A stretch of 54,239 nt of DNA from a bacterium (GCA_030603245.1 JAUVYE010000004.1:1-54239); one strand, 5' to 3'; positions 31,616-41,697 are shown, counted from the first letter of the stretch. The notes: generated by a model from the letters alone, not told the origin. Program-made: numbers and translations.

Positions 31616-32880
31616 TTTAAATTCTTATTTCTTACTTCTTTAAACTCAGAGTAAAAAAGAGTATTGTTTTCAATATTTTTTCTAACCAAAGAATTAGGAC
31701 CAATCAAAACATTAGAACCAATTAAAACTCCGGGCATTAAAGAGCTATGAATTCCTATTTTTGTATTTTGACCAATTATAGTTCCAAAAGACTTTAAGTC
31801 TGTATCGATTTTTTCTCCCTTAACCACAGATTTAATGTTTCCCCTATCTAATCTGACATTAGCAGTAATTGTTCCTGCCCCAATTTTACAATCTTTATCA
31901 AAAATTGAATCACCAAAAAATCCAGAATGAACGCTGACCCCTTCTTGAAAAATAGATCTTACAACTTCAGCATTGGCCCCAATCAAAACATTGTCTTCCA
32001 AATTTACGTATTCACGAACTAGGGCATTATTTCCAATAATACAGTTTTTACCAATATAGCAGGGACCTTTAATAACTGCGTTTTCAAAAACTCTTGTATT
32101 GTCTCCAATAAAAACTTTTCCTTCAATCTTAGCACTTTTGGCAATTTTTGCTTTTTTACTGATTTTTGGTTTTAAAAACCTATTGATTAAAAATCTATTG
32201 CTATCAAATATATGCCAAGGAAATTTTAAAGCAAGAGTGTCTCTATTAACCATGACTACTCTCTCATCTTTTTCTTTTGCATAAGCTAAAAGAGCGTCTT
32301 CAAGAGAATAGGGATTACTTGGTACTTTTTCCAAATAAGACAAAAATTCTTTGGGTAAAAAATAGACTCCAACTATTTTTAGATTAGAGGGTTCTTTGCC
32401 TGGTTTTGGTTTTTCAATCAAATCTATAACCTTATCTTTTTTAACTTTCAAAATACCAAACAACCAGGGCGTGTTGGTTTTGCCAGCAACTAAAATTAAT
32501 CCGTTTTTTTCTTTTAAGCGTTTGAACTTTTTTAAGATTGGCTCCACATAATATTCAATATCAATCCTTTCTGCATTCAAAACAAAAAACTGACCCTTAA
32601 TTAGTTTTTTAACTTTTAAAATAGCATCTCCAGTGCCAGTCGGCTTTGTCTGAACAACATATTTTACTCTTTGTGAAAGTTTATATTGTTTCAACTCTTT
32701 TTCTAAAACTTTGTTCTTGCCTTGAACAATAATTATTTCTTTTATCCCCTTGGTTCTTTCTAAACCTTTAATAACGTGCCAAATCAAAGGCTTGCCCATA
32801 ATTTTCATTAAGGATTTATGCTCATTATTCAAGGGCCAGAAACGAGAAGACTGGCCTGCAGCCAAAATTACTACTTGCAT
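31612..32880 (-). CDS. GlmU-like sugar nucleotidyltransferase with acyl-hexapeptide repeats
   Basis: 422 residues. N-terminal nucleotidyltransferase ([15 protein letters not shown]...[11 protein letters not shown]) with product-binding GTGDAI (~80). The C-terminal half is a left-handed beta-helix with many I/V-G-x-N hexapeptides. The layout equals GlmU and archaeal bifunctional UDP-GlcNAc or UDP-Glc pyrophosphorylases. It probably makes a UDP- or dTDP-sugar; whether the acetyltransferase site is active is unclear. Precedes nothing else of amino-sugar metabolism directly, though nagB is in this window. Confidence 0.8.
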   Translation of the reverse strand: MQVVILAAGQSSRFWPLNNEHKSLMKIMGKPLIWHVIKGLERTKGIKEIIIVQGKNKVLEKELKQYKLSQRVKYVVQTKPTGTGDAILKVKKLIKGQFFVLNAERIDIEYYVEPILKKFKRLKEKNGLILVAGKTNTPWLFGILKVKKDKVIDLIEKPKPGKEPSNLKIVGVYFLPKEFLSYLEKVPSNPYSLEDALLAYAKEKDERVVMVNRDTLALKFPWHIFDSNRFLINRFLKPKISKKAKIAKSAKIEGKVFIGDNTRVFENAVIKGPCYIGKNCIIGNNALVREYVNLEDNVLIGANAEVVRSIFQEGVSVHSGFFGDSIFDKDCKIGAGTITANVRLDRGNIKSVVKGEKIDTDLKSFGTIIGQNTKIGIHSSLMPGVLIGSNVLIGPNSLVRKNIENNTLFYSEFKEVRNKNLK

Positions 32881-33824
32881 AAACTTATTATTGTTTTAGC
32901 TAATTTTTTAGGATCGTGTTCAATTAAACTTTTTAATAAAAGATTTTTACCAATAAATTTTTCTATAGGCAAATCTTTATTTATTTCAACCAATTTAAGC
33001 AATTCTGGGTGTTTTTTTCTGTATTTTCTGATTATCTCTTTATTGGGAACAAAATTGTTGTAAATTACATAATCTAATTCTTTTTTTAGATATTTTTCTA
33101 TTTCTTTTACAAAATCCAAAACAGTAAAATTATTAGTTTCTCCATGCTTTGTCATTAAGTTACAGATATAAACCGATTTCCCTTTACTTTTTTCAATAGC
33201 TTCGGGAATTCCTTTCGTCAATAAAATTTGGGCAAGCGAGGAATATAAATCTCCTGGCCCAATAATAATTAAATCTGCTTTTTTTATTGTTTCTAAAGCC
33301 CTGGGATAAGCTTTGGCTTTTGGTTTTAAAAATACTTTTTTAATTTTTAATCTTCCATTATGTTTCGGAATGTCAATATTGGTTTCGCCCGAAATTATCT
33401 TTCCATTTTCTAAAATTGCGTAAAGATTTGCTTTGTCAAGAGTCACCGGCAGAACCTGATGTTGAACATTTAAGATTTTACTTACTTCTTTAATAGTTTT
33501 TTCATAATCGTTTGTGGCTAACTCTAAAGCAGTAATAAAGAGATTAGCAAAACTATGACCTTTTAACTCGCCTACTTGAAATCTGTAATCAAAAAGTTCA
33601 GCAATAGCAGGAGAAGTATTAGCTAAGGCAATAAATGCTCTTTTAATATCGCCCGGAGAAACAATCTTGTAATCTTTTCTTAATCTTCCTGACGAGCCCC
33701 CAGAATCTAACATAGCACAAATCGCTGATATCTTTACTGGATATTTTTTAAGCCCCATTAAAACCGCCTTGGGCATGGCATTTCCTCCTCCCAAACAAAC
33801 TATTTTTTTCTTTCTCTTTGACAT
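32871..33824 (-). CDS. YvcK/CofD-like protein
   Basis: 317 residues. [19 protein letters not shown] is the nucleotide-sugar-binding glycine loop, followed by [13 protein letters not shown] (~42-54), [12 protein letters not shown] (~57-68) and [10 protein letters not shown] (~190-200). In Firmicutes YvcK binds UDP-GlcNAc and adjusts peptidoglycan precursor flow. Here it is co-transcribed with a GlmU-like enzyme and divergent from murA, which fits that role. Confidence 0.88.
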   Translation of the reverse strand: MSKRKKKIVCLGGGNAMPKAVLMGLKKYPVKISAICAMLDSGGSSGRLRKDYKIVSPGDIKRAFIALANTSPAIAELFDYRFQVGELKGHSFANLFITALELATNDYEKTIKEVSKILNVQHQVLPVTLDKANLYAILENGKIISGETNIDIPKHNGRLKIKKVFLKPKAKAYPRALETIKKADLIIIGPGDLYSSLAQILLTKGIPEAIEKSKGKSVYICNLMTKHGETNNFTVLDFVKEIEKYLKKELDYVIYNNFVPNKEIIRKYRKKHPELLKLVEINKDLPIEKFIGKNLLLKSLIEHDPKKLAKTIISLCK

Positions 33825-33864
33825 TTTCTTCCTTTAAAGTAGAATAAAATTATCTTAAAGTCAA
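33818..33864. promoter_or_regulatory. overlapping divergent yvcK / murA promoters
   Basis: Plus strand for murA: TTGACA (33818-33823), 16-nt spacer, TAGAAT (33840-33845). Minus strand for yvcK: TTGACT (33859-33864), 17-nt spacer, TACTTT (33836-33841). The -10 boxes overlap by 2 bp, so polymerases would compete for the region. Confidence 0.6.
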
Positions 33865-33869
33865 AGTAA

Positions 33870-35129
33870 ATGACAGACAAATTTTTAATTACAGGTGGCA
33901 AACCTCTTTCTGGAGAAATAACTGTATCGGGTTATAAAAACTCAGCCGGAGCTATTTTGGCTGGTGTTTTGCTTTCAGAACAACCATCTATTATAGATAA
34001 TCTTCCTTTAGTTTCTGATGTTTTAAATCAAATTGAAATCCTTAAAAAAATGGGGGCTGAAATTGAATGGTTGGATAAAAACAAAATTAAAATTAATCCA
34101 GTCAATATTCATCCTCAAAAAATTCCAGTAGATTTGTTTGAAAAAATGAGGGTTTCTGTTTTATTAATGGGCCCTCTTTTAGCAAGGTTTAAAAAAATAA
34201 AAGTACCCAGTCCTGGAGGAGACAAAATCGGGTTAAGGCCAATCACAACACATATTGAAGCTTTTAAAAAATTAGGGGTAAAAATAAAGAGAGAAGATGG
34301 TTTTTATATTCTTGAAGCACCAGAAAAAACACAAGGAACAAGAGTTGTTTTAAAAGAATTTTCTGTTACTGCCACTGAAAATATAATGATGCTAGCAGCC
34401 TTAGCTAATGGTAAAACAATTATTGAAATTGCAGCTGCTGAACCACAGGTTCAAGATCTTGGTAATCTTCTAAAAAAAATGGGGGTTGAAATAAAGGGAG
34501 TTGGAACCCACACAATTGAAATAATTGGTAAACCAAAATTGTCTGGAACAGAGTTTTCTATCTGCCCTGACCCATTAGAAGCAGGTACTTTTATGATTGC
34601 TTTAGCCATTACTCATGGACAAGGAAAAATCAAAAAAGTAAACCCTAATCATTTATCTTTCTTTTTAGAAAAAATGAGAGATATTGGAGTAAATTTTAAA
34701 GTTCAAGGAGATGAAATTCATGTTTTTCAAACTCAAGAATTTAAGCCAACTAGAATTCAGGCCCTACCCTATCCCGGCTTTCCTACTGACCTTCAACCAC
34801 AAACCTCAGTCTTACTTACTCAAGCCCAAGGAAAAAGCCTGATTCATGAACCTTTATATGAAAACAGATTCAATCATTTGCATGAATTAAGAAAAATGGG
34901 AGCTGATATTGAAATTACTGATCCTCATCGTGCTTTAATCTTTGGAAAAACCAAATTAATTGCTAACAGAATAAAAGCCCCAGACATCAGGGCTGGAGCA
35001 ACTTTAATAATAGCCGGCTTAATAGCTGAGGGTAAAACTTTAATCGGAGATATTTCTCAAATTGAAAGAGGTTACGAAAATATTGATCAAAAATTAAGAA
35101 AATTAGGAGCTCAGATAGAAAGAGTGTAG
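33870..35129 (+). CDS. murA: UDP-GlcNAc enolpyruvyl transferase with Asp active site
   Basis: 419 residues, full length, with two inside-out barrels. Lys23-Asn24 (SGYKNSAGA) binds UDP-GlcNAc. The flexible loop reads PSPGGDKIGLRP: Asp118 stands where most bacteria have the catalytic Cys (GGCxIGxRP). MurA enzymes with Asp here are active but not attacked by fosfomycin, as known from Mycobacterium, Chlamydia and Borrelia. It catalyses the first committed step of peptidoglycan synthesis. Its 3' end overlaps the convergent iorB by 19 bp. Confidence 0.95.
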   Translation: MTDKFLITGGKPLSGEITVSGYKNSAGAILAGVLLSEQPSIIDNLPLVSDVLNQIEILKKMGAEIEWLDKNKIKINPVNIHPQKIPVDLFEKMRVSVLLMGPLLARFKKIKVPSPGGDKIGLRPITTHIEAFKKLGVKIKREDGFYILEAPEKTQGTRVVLKEFSVTATENIMMLAALANGKTIIEIAAAEPQVQDLGNLLKKMGVEIKGVGTHTIEIIGKPKLSGTEFSICPDPLEAGTFMIALAITHGQGKIKKVNPNHLSFFLEKMRDIGVNFKVQGDEIHVFQTQEFKPTRIQALPYPGFPTDLQPQTSVLLTQAQGKSLIHEPLYENRFNHLHELRKMGADIEITDPHRALIFGKTKLIANRIKAPDIRAGATLIIAGLIAEGKTLIGDISQIERGYENIDQKLRKLGAQIERV

Positions 35130-35707
35130 CTTTGAGCTAATTGAAAAGTTTGTAAATTAAGTTCCAAATATTTATCTGGAACTATTTTTTTTGCAGCTTT
35201 TAAAACAGAAAAAGCTTTTAAAGGAATTAAACCCTTAAGTACTGCCAAACTTATTAAATAAATACCAGCCAGTACTTCTTTGTTAAGCTCTTTTTTACAA
35301 ATATTAGTAGCTGGAACTAAGGCTATTTTGTTTGAAAATCCTTTAAGTTGTTTTAAAACCTGACTCTTGTCTGGTTTTTTTGTACCTGGAATGGACTTTA
35401 CAAAGTCATTAATCAAAAACATGGTTTTAGAATCTTTGGAAGCATAGTAACAAGCTCTTAAAGCTTCTTGAAGTTCAAGAGAAATGATTAAATCAGCTCC
35501 ACCCTGTCTTATTAGCGGCGAATCAACCTTAGAACCAAAACGAATAGCTGTTTCTACCGAACCCCCTCTTTGCGATAAGCCATGAAGTTCAGAAGTTTTA
35601 ACATCAAAACCATCAATCAAAGCTGCTTTGGCTAAAATTTTGGTTATGGTTATTAAACCTTGACCTCCTATTCCACTGATAATGATATTAAAATTTTTCT
35701 TTTTCAT
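35111..35707 (-). CDS. iorB: indolepyruvate oxidoreductase beta subunit
   Basis: 198 residues from the ATG at 35707, which overlaps the iorA stop as ATGA. The gamma-domain motif ISGIGGQGLITITKILAKA and SELHGLSQRGGSV (~37-49) match the 2-oxoacid:acceptor oxidoreductase gamma/beta-type subunit. With IorA it converts aryl 2-oxoacids (indolepyruvate, phenylpyruvate) plus CoA to aryl-acyl-CoA. Confidence 0.9.
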   Translation of the reverse strand: MKKKNFNIIISGIGGQGLITITKILAKAALIDGFDVKTSELHGLSQRGGSVETAIRFGSKVDSPLIRQGGADLIISLELQEALRACYYASKDSKTMFLINDFVKSIPGTKKPDKSQVLKQLKGFSNKIALVPATNICKKELNKEVLAGIYLISLAVLKGLIPLKAFSVLKAAKKIVPDKYLELNLQTFQLAQSYTLSI

Positions 35708-37338
35708 ATACGAATACATGCTCTTCGAGCAATAATGACTGAAACTTCTTTTTTTTCTAAAAACTCTTTAATAGTTTGTTCAAACTCTTTTACATTTATT
35801 GGATCAATTGTTTTTACATATTTTACCCCTAAGGCACGGACAATATCTTCAATCTTAATCTCTTCACCTTTTGCAGGAGCTCCAGGATGAGGTTGCTGAC
35901 CAGTCATGGCTGTGGTTCTATTATCCATAATAATAATTAAAGGGTCTGATTTATTGGAAATTGTATTGATTAAAGCAGGAATCCCAGCATGAAAAAATGA
36001 CGAATCGCCTACAAAAGCAATTACTTTTTGATTCGTTGCTTTTTTAATCCCATGAGCAATTCCAGCTGAAGAACCCATACAAAACAAATAATCCTGCATT
36101 TTATGCGGAGGATAAGCAGCTAACATATAGCAACCAATTTCTCCACCAAAAATTGTTCCCTTTGGGGCTAGTTTCTTAACAGTAGAAAATATCAACCAAT
36201 AAGGGCAATTGGAACAAAGTTGAGGAAAACGTTTTTCTATCTCTAATTTCTTAAACTTTCTAAGATGAGATTTAAAATTGAACTTTGGCTTTGTGTTTGC
36301 AAATTTAGCAAGAGCTGAAATTACATATTCTGGTTTTAATTCTCCAGTCACAGGTAAAACGTTTTTACCCCAAATCTGAAGTTTTGGATTTATATTCTTA
36401 GATAATCTTTCTGTTTCTTTTTCTAAATAGGGTTCTAACTCCTCTACTATTAAAACTTTTTTAAGTTTCTTGATAAATTTTTGAATTTTCTTTTCTGGCA
36501 AAGGATTAAAAAATCCTAATTTAAAAACAGGCATTTTAAGATTCAACTCTTTCAGAGCTTCTTTAACATACAAATAAGAAACCCCTGAAGTAATAATACC
36601 CATTTTTTCGGACCTCAAACGTCCCTTAATTTGGTTAAGAGGAGATTTTTCTGAGATTTTTCTCATTTCTTCAATCTTTTCTAAAAGCTCATTCTTCATT
36701 TCTAAAACTCGAGGGGGCATTGTTGAAAATTGATGAGGGTCTTTAATAAATTTTGCTTTTCCTTTTGCTTTAACAATTCTCGCCAATCTAACCGGAGATG
36801 CTTGTAGGGCCACTCTGGTTGTTTCCCGAATCATAACAGGTATTTTAAACTTCTTAGAAAGCTCAAAACCTAATTTAGTAAAGTCTTTACACTCTTGAGA
36901 ATCAGATGGTTCTAAAATTGGTATATGAGCTAAATTAGCAAAGCCTCTGGTATTTTCTTCTGATTGAGCTGAACTCCAGCAATTAGGATCATCAGCCACC
37001 AAAATAACCATTTCTCCTTTTATGCCTGAATAACACAAAGGTATTAAAAAGTCTGAAGCCACATTCAAACCAAAATTCTTCATTGCTACTAAAGTTTTCA
37101 AACCAGAAAAGGAAGCTCCTGCTCCTGCCTCTAGAGCCACTTTTTCATTGGTTGAATATTCAAAATAAATCCCTGCTTCTTCGGCAATTCTAAAAAAAGT
37201 ATTACCCACTTCTGAGGCCGGGGTTCCAGGATAAGTGGATACAAACTGAACGCCTGATTCCAAGGCGCCCCGAACAATAGCATTATTTCCTAAAAGAATA
37301 ATTTTTTCGCCAGTTTTTCCTGATAAAATTTCTTCCAT
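35704..37338 (-). CDS. iorA: indolepyruvate oxidoreductase alpha subunit, ferredoxin domain missing
   Basis: 544 residues. N-terminal pyrimidine domain (STYPGTPASEVGN ~34-46), a transketolase-C-like middle, and the TPP domain with GDSSFFHAGIPALIN (~450) and NRTTAMTG. The family normally continues for about 60-100 residues into an 8Fe ferredoxin-like domain, but this protein stops at VIIARRACIRI just where it should start. Cysteines CSNCPYW (~378) remain. How electrons leave the enzyme is unclear. Downstream of nagB by 5 nt. Confidence 0.88.
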   Translation of the reverse strand: MEEILSGKTGEKIILLGNNAIVRGALESGVQFVSTYPGTPASEVGNTFFRIAEEAGIYFEYSTNEKVALEAGAGASFSGLKTLVAMKNFGLNVASDFLIPLCYSGIKGEMVILVADDPNCWSSAQSEENTRGFANLAHIPILEPSDSQECKDFTKLGFELSKKFKIPVMIRETTRVALQASPVRLARIVKAKGKAKFIKDPHQFSTMPPRVLEMKNELLEKIEEMRKISEKSPLNQIKGRLRSEKMGIITSGVSYLYVKEALKELNLKMPVFKLGFFNPLPEKKIQKFIKKLKKVLIVEELEPYLEKETERLSKNINPKLQIWGKNVLPVTGELKPEYVISALAKFANTKPKFNFKSHLRKFKKLEIEKRFPQLCSNCPYWLIFSTVKKLAPKGTIFGGEIGCYMLAAYPPHKMQDYLFCMGSSAGIAHGIKKATNQKVIAFVGDSSFFHAGIPALINTISNKSDPLIIIMDNRTTAMTGQQPHPGAPAKGEEIKIEDIVRALGVKYVKTIDPINVKEFEQTIKEFLEKKEVSVIIARRACIRI

Positions 37339-37343
37339 AAAAT

Positions 37344-38081
37344 TTAGTATTTTCTTTTTAATTTTGACGCTGCTTTTTCGTCAAGAATAACAATCGTATC
37401 TTGATGTTTCTGTAAAATTGAAGCAGTAATTTGAGAAGTAATTGGACCTTCTAAGGCTTTTGCAATACTTATTGCTTTGTTTTCACCCGAAGCCAAAAGA
37501 AGAATTTTTTTTGCTTCAAAAATTGTTTGGACTCCCATAGTGATAGCAAATTTAGGGACATCTTCTTCTTTTTCAAAAAATCGAGAGTTATCTTTAATAG
37601 TTGATTGAGCTAATTTTGCCAAATGTGTTCTTGAATTAAAGGGAGTTCCTGGTTCATTAAATCCAATATGACCATCTGAACCAATGCCTAAAATTTGAAG
37701 ATCAATCCCTCCCACGTTTTGAATGTCTTGTTCATAATCTCTACAAAACACCTTAACATCTTTAGTCTCTCCATTAGGTATATGAATATTCTTAGAATCA
37801 ATGTTTATATTATCAAAAAAATTCTCTTTCATATAATAATGATAACTTTGGGAATGATTGGCTGGTAAACCAAGGTATTCGTCTAAATTAAAAGTAATAA
37901 TTTTTGAGAAATCTAAAACGTTCTGTTTGTGCATTTGAATCAACTTTTGATAAAGACCAATTGGAGTGCTTCCAGTAGCTAATCCCAAAACAAGGTTTAG
38001 TTTTTCTTGAATGGCTTGTTTAACAATCTCAGCAGCTTGTTTGCTTAAATCCTCGTAATTTTTTTCAATAATAATTTTCAT
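37344..38081 (-). CDS. nagB: glucosamine-6-phosphate deaminase
   Basis: 245 residues. GLATGSTPIGLYQ (~34-46), the NLDEYLGL active-site block with its Asp (~64-71), and GIGSDGHIGFNEPG (~130-143) with the ring-opening His. It turns glucosamine-6-P into fructose-6-P and ammonia. 10 nt downstream of leuS, apparently an incidental operon link. Confidence 0.94.
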   Translation of the reverse strand: MKIIIEKNYEDLSKQAAEIVKQAIQEKLNLVLGLATGSTPIGLYQKLIQMHKQNVLDFSKIITFNLDEYLGLPANHSQSYHYYMKENFFDNINIDSKNIHIPNGETKDVKVFCRDYEQDIQNVGGIDLQILGIGSDGHIGFNEPGTPFNSRTHLAKLAQSTIKDNSRFFEKEEDVPKFAITMGVQTIFEAKKILLLASGENKAISIAKALEGPITSQITASILQKHQDTIVILDEKAASKLKRKY

Positions 38082-38091
38082 ATATGCTTTA

Positions 38092-40488
38092 TTATATCAC
38101 TATATTAATTAATCTCTGAGGGACAAAAATTATTTTTTGGATTTCTTTATCCCCTATCCATTTTTTGATTTTTTCTCGGGATAAAGCAATTTCTTTAGCT
38201 TTTTTTTCAGAAAGGTTAACTTCAACTTCTATTTTGTCTCGCACCCTCCCATTAATTTGAATTATCAGAGTAAACATTTTTTCTTGGACTATTTTAGAAT
38301 CATGCTTAGGCCAAGCCTGTTTATGAATTGAATCTTTAAACCCTAACTCATGCCACAACTCTTCAGTCATATGGGGAGCAAAAGGAGCTAACATTTTCAA
38401 AGCTCTTTCAATAACATCTCTGCCAAGTTTTTCTTTGTTCAGAGATGCAAAATTAACAAATTCCATAAAAGCAGCTATGGAAGTATTAAACTTCATTTTT
38501 TCTAAGTCCCGATCAATCTTCCTATTAAGTTGATGAGCTGCTCTAATAATTTCTGAGCTGCTTTTTTCATTTTGTTTGCATTCCAAAATTAATCTCCAAA
38601 ACTTTTCTAAAAATCGAAAAACTCCTTTAACTCCCTTAGGGTTCCAGGCAATGGCTTGATCAAAAGGCCCCATAAACATTTCGTAAATTCGCAAAGTATC
38701 AGCTCCATAAGTTTTAACAATCTCATCAGGATTAATTACATTATCAAAAGATTTTGACATTTTACGGCCATCTTCAGCCAAAACCATACCATGGGAAGTT
38801 CTTTTTTGATATGGTTCAGGGCTTGGACAAATTTTAATATCATAAAGGAATTTGTAAATAAAGCGAGAATACAAAAGGTGTAAGGTTGTATGCTCCATAC
38901 CACCATTATACCAATCAACTGGCATCCAGTATTTTAATTTCTTTTTATCAACTAAAGCTTTGTCATTTTTAGGATCAATATAGCGCATAAAATACCAATT
39001 AGAGCCAGCCCAATTAGGCATAGTATCTGTTTCTCTTTTAGCTTCACCCCCACATTTAGGACATTTTACATTGACCCATTCTGAAATTCTGGCTAAAGGA
39101 GATTCACCTGTATCAGTTGGTTGATATTTTTCAACAAAAGGCAGTTCAACTGGTAAATCTTTTTCTGGTACTGGAACCACTCCACAGGATTTACAATGAA
39201 TAATTGGAATTGGTTCTCCCCAATAATGCTGTCTGGAAAAAATCCAATCTCTGAGCTTGTATTGAACTGTTTTTTTGCCTAAACCTTGTTTTTTTAGCCA
39301 TTGAGTAATCTTTTCTATTGCTTGTTCAGAAGACAAACCATTAAACTCTTCAGAATTAACTAATTTTCCATAATCAACAAAAGCTTGTTTAGAAATATCG
39401 CCTCCAGAAATTACTTCTTTAATTTCCAGTCCATATTTTTTAGCAAAATCATAATCTCTTTTATCATGAGCTGGCACTACCATAACTGCGCCTCCACCAT
39501 AAGTACCAACCACATAATCCCCTACCCAGACAGGAATTTTTTCTTGATTTACTGGATTTAAACAATAAGAACCAGTAAAAACTCCTGTTTTTTCTTTTTC
39601 CAATTCTGTTCTTTCAAACTCAGTTTTTTCTTTAGATTCTTGAATGTACTTTTTAACTTGTTTTTCATTTTCTTTTGTAGTCAATTTTTCAACCAAAGGA
39701 TGCTCAGGAGCTAAAACCATAGCCGTCACCCCAAAAAGAGTATCTGTTCTAGTTGTAAAAACACTAATCTTGTCTTCAGAATTTTCAAGCTTAAAATCAA
39801 TGTTTGTTCCATAGCTTCTGCCTATCCAGTTTATTTGTTGAGCCCTAATTTTTTCCCAAAAATCAACTTTATCCAAATCATCAATTAACCTATCAGCATA
39901 TTTTGTAATTTTAAACATCCATTGTTTTAATATTTTTTGTTCAACTTTTGCCCCACATCTTTCACATTTATTATCAATTACTTCTTCGTTAGCCAAACCA
40001 ATCTTACAAGATGGACACCAATTAACTGGAATTTCTGCTTGATAAGCTAAATCTTTTTTGAGAAGCTGCAAAAAGATCCACTGAGTCCATTTATAATATT
40101 TGGGGTCAGTAGTATTAATTTCTCTGTCCCAATCAAAAGAAAGGCCCAGGCTTTTTAATTGTCTTTTGAAAGTAGCAACATTTTTCTCAGTTGCTACTTG
40201 AGGATGAATGCCTGTTTTAATAGCATAGTTTTCAGTTGGTAAACCAAAGGCATCCCAACCAATAGGATATAAAACATTAAAACCCTCCATTCGCTTTTTG
40301 CGGACTATAGCATCCATTGCGGAATAAGAGCGACAATGCCCAACATGCAGCCCAACGCCTGAAGGATAAGGAAACTCAATTAAAATATAAAGTTTTGGTT
40401 TCTTGGAAAAATCTTCAGCTTGATAAAAATTATTCTCTTGCCAATATTTTTGCCACTTTTTTTCAATCTCTTGAGGATTGTATTTCAT
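38092..40488 (-). CDS. leuS: leucyl-tRNA synthetase
   Basis: 798 residues. HIGH motif as GLHVGH (~42-49), zinc-like cysteines CPSCKIG...CERCG (~148-176) and a second set CKSCG...CPKCGG (~410-455), the CP1 editing domain (~215-390), and KMSKS in DGRKMSKSFDN (~577). The anticodon domain is followed by a short C-terminal domain. It charges tRNA-Leu, one isoacceptor of which (CAA) is in this window. Confidence 0.97.
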   Translation of the reverse strand: MKYNPQEIEKKWQKYWQENNFYQAEDFSKKPKLYILIEFPYPSGVGLHVGHCRSYSAMDAIVRKKRMEGFNVLYPIGWDAFGLPTENYAIKTGIHPQVATEKNVATFKRQLKSLGLSFDWDREINTTDPKYYKWTQWIFLQLLKKDLAYQAEIPVNWCPSCKIGLANEEVIDNKCERCGAKVEQKILKQWMFKITKYADRLIDDLDKVDFWEKIRAQQINWIGRSYGTNIDFKLENSEDKISVFTTRTDTLFGVTAMVLAPEHPLVEKLTTKENEKQVKKYIQESKEKTEFERTELEKEKTGVFTGSYCLNPVNQEKIPVWVGDYVVGTYGGGAVMVVPAHDKRDYDFAKKYGLEIKEVISGGDISKQAFVDYGKLVNSEEFNGLSSEQAIEKITQWLKKQGLGKKTVQYKLRDWIFSRQHYWGEPIPIIHCKSCGVVPVPEKDLPVELPFVEKYQPTDTGESPLARISEWVNVKCPKCGGEAKRETDTMPNWAGSNWYFMRYIDPKNDKALVDKKKLKYWMPVDWYNGGMEHTTLHLLYSRFIYKFLYDIKICPSPEPYQKRTSHGMVLAEDGRKMSKSFDNVINPDEIVKTYGADTLRIYEMFMGPFDQAIAWNPKGVKGVFRFLEKFWRLILECKQNEKSSSEIIRAAHQLNRKIDRDLEKMKFNTSIAAFMEFVNFASLNKEKLGRDVIERALKMLAPFAPHMTEELWHELGFKDSIHKQAWPKHDSKIVQEKMFTLIIQINGRVRDKIEVEVNLSEKKAKEIALSREKIKKWIGDKEIQKIIFVPQRLINIVI

Positions 40489-40534
40489 ATGTTTTATCTT
40501 ATATCCTTGCTTTAATTTTGTAAAATAAAAAGGG

Positions 40535-40560
40535 GCCAGACTTCAGTTTGAAATCTGGCT
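40535..40560 (-). terminator. terminator of the 40580-40774 gene
   Basis: GCCAGA / TCTGGC stem with a 13-nt loop; on the minus strand followed by CCCTTTTTATTTT. Confidence 0.75.
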
Positions 40561-40579
40561 AAAAAGGGGGCCAAGGAAC

Positions 40580-40774
40580 TTATTTGTGCCCTGGGTGGAA
40601 AATCTGCCCGAGGGCAACCGGCTCCTCATGACCAACTACGGGAATACGAAGACCTTCCCAAGGATCGGCTTTTTCTATCTCAGTCGTCTGGGCTAATCCT
40701 TTTTCCTCAGAAAACACGAGGGTCACTCCTTCGGGATGGCCAAGAATTGGAAGATTAACTTCTTTTTTACCCAA
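40580..40774 (-). CDS. 64-residue orphan with an internal duplication
   Basis: TTG start at 40774. The protein reads as two similar halves: LPILGHPEGVTLVF and IPVVGHEEPVALGQIF, joined by a charged linker. This suggests a two-repeat beta unit. No family is known to me. A promoter-like TTTACA...TAATAT precedes it on the minus strand. Confidence 0.45.
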   Translation of the reverse strand: MGKKEVNLPILGHPEGVTLVFSEEKGLAQTTEIEKADPWEGLRIPVVGHEEPVALGQIFHPGHK

Positions 40775-40847
40775 TCTTTATCACTAATTTATATTATAAA
40801 GATTATAAAAAATTTGTAAAATGATGAAAATAAATTAGAATTAATTA

Positions 40848-41645
40848 ATGGAGTTAATTTTTTTAAAACTTGGCGGGTCTTTAATCACTCAAAAAGATAA
40901 TCCTTTTACTGAAAGAAAGGATATTATACAACGACTGGCTAAAGAAATACACGAAGCAAGACAAAAAAAAGACTTTAAATTACTTATAGGTAATGGAGGA
41001 GGTTCATATCCTCATGTGCCAGCTAAAAAATATCAAACAGCCAAAGGAATTATTAACGAAGAAAGCTTAAAAGGTATAGCTGAAGTACAAGATGCTGCTG
41101 CTAGATTGAATAGAATAATTGTCAGGGCTTTTTTAGACGCTGGCGAAAATGCGATTTCAGTCCAACCATCTTCTGTTTGTATTACTGAAAACTCAAAAAT
41201 TGTTGAGTTTTATACAAAACCATTAGAAATGTTGTTGGAAAAAGAAATGCTGCCTGTTGTTTACGGAGATATTGGTTTAGATCTAAAGCAAGGCTGCTCT
41301 ATTATCTCTACAGAAGAACTGTTTGTTTTTTTAGCTAAAAAATTAAAACCGCAAAAAATTATTATGGCTGGTGTAGTAGATGGGGTTTTTACCGCTGATC
41401 CTACAAAAGATAAAACAGCTCAAATGATTCCAAAAATTACACCGCAAAATTATCCTGAAATTAAAAAAAAGCTTTCAGGAAGCGCTGGTATTGACGTAAC
41501 TGGTGGTATGCTTCTAAAAGTAGAAAAGGCATTGGAATTGATCTCAACGGGCGCCGAAGTAAGTATTATTAATGGCCTGGTTGAAAATCGAGTTAAAGAA
41601 GCGCTTTTAGGAAAAGAAGTTGTGAGAACTATAATAAAATCGTAA
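40848..41645 (+). CDS. isopentenyl phosphate kinase (archaeal type)
   Basis: 265 residues. Amino-acid-kinase fold: FLKLGGSLIT (~5-14) for ATP phosphates, GNGGGSYPHVPA (48-59) with His56, the residue that marks isopentenyl phosphate kinases, and a nucleotide-loop KIIMAGVVDGVF...DP (~175-190). GIDVTGGM (~214) is conserved in the family. It would phosphorylate isopentenyl phosphate to isopentenyl diphosphate, part of the alternative mevalonate route typical of archaea. No other mevalonate gene is visible here. Alone, with its own terminator. Confidence 0.88.
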   Translation: MELIFLKLGGSLITQKDNPFTERKDIIQRLAKEIHEARQKKDFKLLIGNGGGSYPHVPAKKYQTAKGIINEESLKGIAEVQDAAARLNRIIVRAFLDAGENAISVQPSSVCITENSKIVEFYTKPLEMLLEKEMLPVVYGDIGLDLKQGCSIISTEELFVFLAKKLKPQKIIMAGVVDGVFTADPTKDKTAQMIPKITPQNYPEIKKKLSGSAGIDVTGGMLLKVEKALELISTGAEVSIINGLVENRVKEALLGKEVVRTIIKS

Positions 41646-41661
41646 AAATCAATCAAGAAAT

Positions 41662-41697
41662 TAAAACAGGACAAGAAAATTTCTCGTCCTGTTTTTA
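41662..41697 (+). terminator. terminator of the kinase gene
   Basis: AAAACAGGAC...GTCCTGTTTT long stem with T tract. Confidence 0.85.
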
